In this document: in pieces, positions 63,463 through 64,000 of the stretch
Position numbering within the stretch: position 1 is the stretch's first letter
How the letters are laid out: every line of letters begins with the position of its first letter
DNA from: Hydrogenovibrio thermophilus
GTDB lineage: Bacteria > Pseudomonadota > Gammaproteobacteria > Thiomicrospirales > Thiomicrospiraceae
Reading direction: 5' to 3'
NCBI RefSeq assembly: GCF_004028275.1
Contig: NZ_CP035033.1
Span: forward strand, 806,001-870,000
DNA length: 64,000 bases
Position numbers and translations under genes: made by a program
The notes under the pieces: generated by a model
Databases searched by the model: none
The model's input: only the letters and a program-made list of their open reading frames with translations
What the model was told of the DNA's origin: nothing

Positions 63463-64000
63463 ATGGCCGCCACGTCTACGCAGACAATGAACGTTGTTTC
63501 CATTGACTGTCCACAAGTTGACCTGTTAAAACTGCATCAGCTGGATGCGGCACGCTATCCGTTTTTATTGGAGAGCGTGGCCCAAGGGCAATTGGGACGT
63601 TTTGATGTGCTGTTTGCCTTTCCGCAAGACACCTTGACCTTGTCGGATGCAACCGACGCCGAGGCGTTCCAAAATGCGTTTCACGACGCCTATCAATCAC
63701 TCCAAGTTCCAGACATTGATTCGGACTTACCCTTTACCGGCGGTTGGTTCGGTTATTTCAGCTATGATTACGCTCAGGTCGTCGAACCGACGCTGAATTT
63801 GCCTGTGTCCGATTTACCGTTGGCGGTGTTGGTTCGAGTGCCGGCGGCGGTGATGGTCGATCATCAAACCGGACAGGTACACTTTATGGCCGAAGCCGGT
63901 TTTGAGGCGTGTCTCGACACCATGCATCAGGATTTTGAATCGGCGCAAGCCCGGCCGGATAAACCGGTCGATATTCAGGTCACTAATCGCTGGGAAGAAC
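63463..64000 (+). CDS. pabB: Aminodeoxychorismate synthase component I, 3'-truncated by window edge
   Basis: Open frame from ATG 63463 (AAAGG upstream; a second in-frame ATG at 63487) to the end of the window, 179 codons. The visible part matches the N-terminal domain of PabB/TrpE-like enzymes: residues around L-D-A-A-R-Y-P-F-L-L-E-S and G-G-W-F-G-Y-F-S-Y-D are the characteristic substrate-loop motifs. PabB makes 4-amino-4-deoxychorismate for folate; anthranilate synthase TrpE is less likely from the G-G-W-F-G-Y-x-S-Y form. pabC often follows fabF in relatives, so a para-aminobenzoate gene here fits. Confidence 0.82.
   Translation, partial: MAATSTQTMNVVSIDCPQVDLLKLHQLDAARYPFLLESVAQGQLGRFDVLFAFPQDTLTLSDATDAEAFQNAFHDAYQSLQVPDIDSDLPFTGGWFGYFSYDYAQVVEPTLNLPVSDLPLAVLVRVPAAVMVDHQTGQVHFMAEAGFEACLDTMHQDFESAQARPDKPVDIQVTNRWEE

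Overview
This 64-kb window is an unbroken stretch of bacterial chromosome at about 50% GC with housekeeping gene order. Proteins and synteny point to a gammaproteobacterium. My best guess, from overall feel rather than any search, is the Thiomicrospira / Hydrogenovibrio / Thiomicrorhabdus group of sulfur oxidisers. I see no rRNA, tRNA, insertion sequence, prophage or CRISPR array. I count 65 genes, including three too short or too truncated to be obvious: a 58-residue membrane protein, rpmF, and a pabB that runs off the right edge.

Layout. 0-4.5 kb: a UDP-glucose-dehydrogenase-like gene cut by the left edge, pssA-leuA, and holD-like-rimI. 4.6-15 kb: suhB, trmJ, cysE, then a thinned version of the classical isc-to-der block (iscR, iscA, ndk, rlmN, short rodZ, hisS, yfgM, bamB, der). 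iscS, iscU, hscBA, fdx, pilF and ispG are not in it. 15-20 kb, minus strand: serA followed by a YdiJ-type D-2-hydroxyglutarate dehydrogenase, and two small c-type cytochromes. 20.6-24.2 kb: a ferric-iron ABC transporter (fbpCAB) with a clear Fur-box promoter. 24.3-31 kb: rsgA, phhB, an M48 protease, orn, and ilvBN-ilvC. 31.6-41.6 kb: an MSHA-type (type IVa-like) pilus assembly operon, mshM-L-N-E-G-I-J-K, with no pilin genes in view, then rmuC. 43-47.4 kb: a lone receiver domain, rpsP-rimM-trmD-rplS, xerD and dsbC. 47.4-50.1 kb: a two-gene operon of unrecognised acidic coiled-coil proteins. 50-64 kb: rluA, a low-molecular-weight phosphatase, rne with a roughly 490-nt structured leader, then the conserved rluC-HAD-maf-yceD-rpmF-plsX-fabHDG-acpP-fabF block and pabB.

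The most striking signal is not a gene. The palindrome CCAGGCCTGG occurs 12 times exactly, with 9 more copies of its 8-9 base core, spread over both genes and intergenic DNA. About 0.06 exact copies would be expected by chance. It has a wider palindromic consensus (AAAACG-N on the left, N-CGTTTT on the right) and forms two convergent-gene terminators. Inside genes it is read in all three frames, giving recurring Gln-Ala-Trp, Pro-Gly-Leu or Ala-Arg-Pro peptides. It behaves like a DNA-uptake sequence or a highly iterated palindrome, and I do not recognise it as a described one. Secondary points of interest are the acidic operon, the UDP-glucose-dehydrogenase homologue without its catalytic cysteine, the pilin-less MSHA operon, the serA-ydiJ pairing, and several unexplained inverted repeats upstream of genes.
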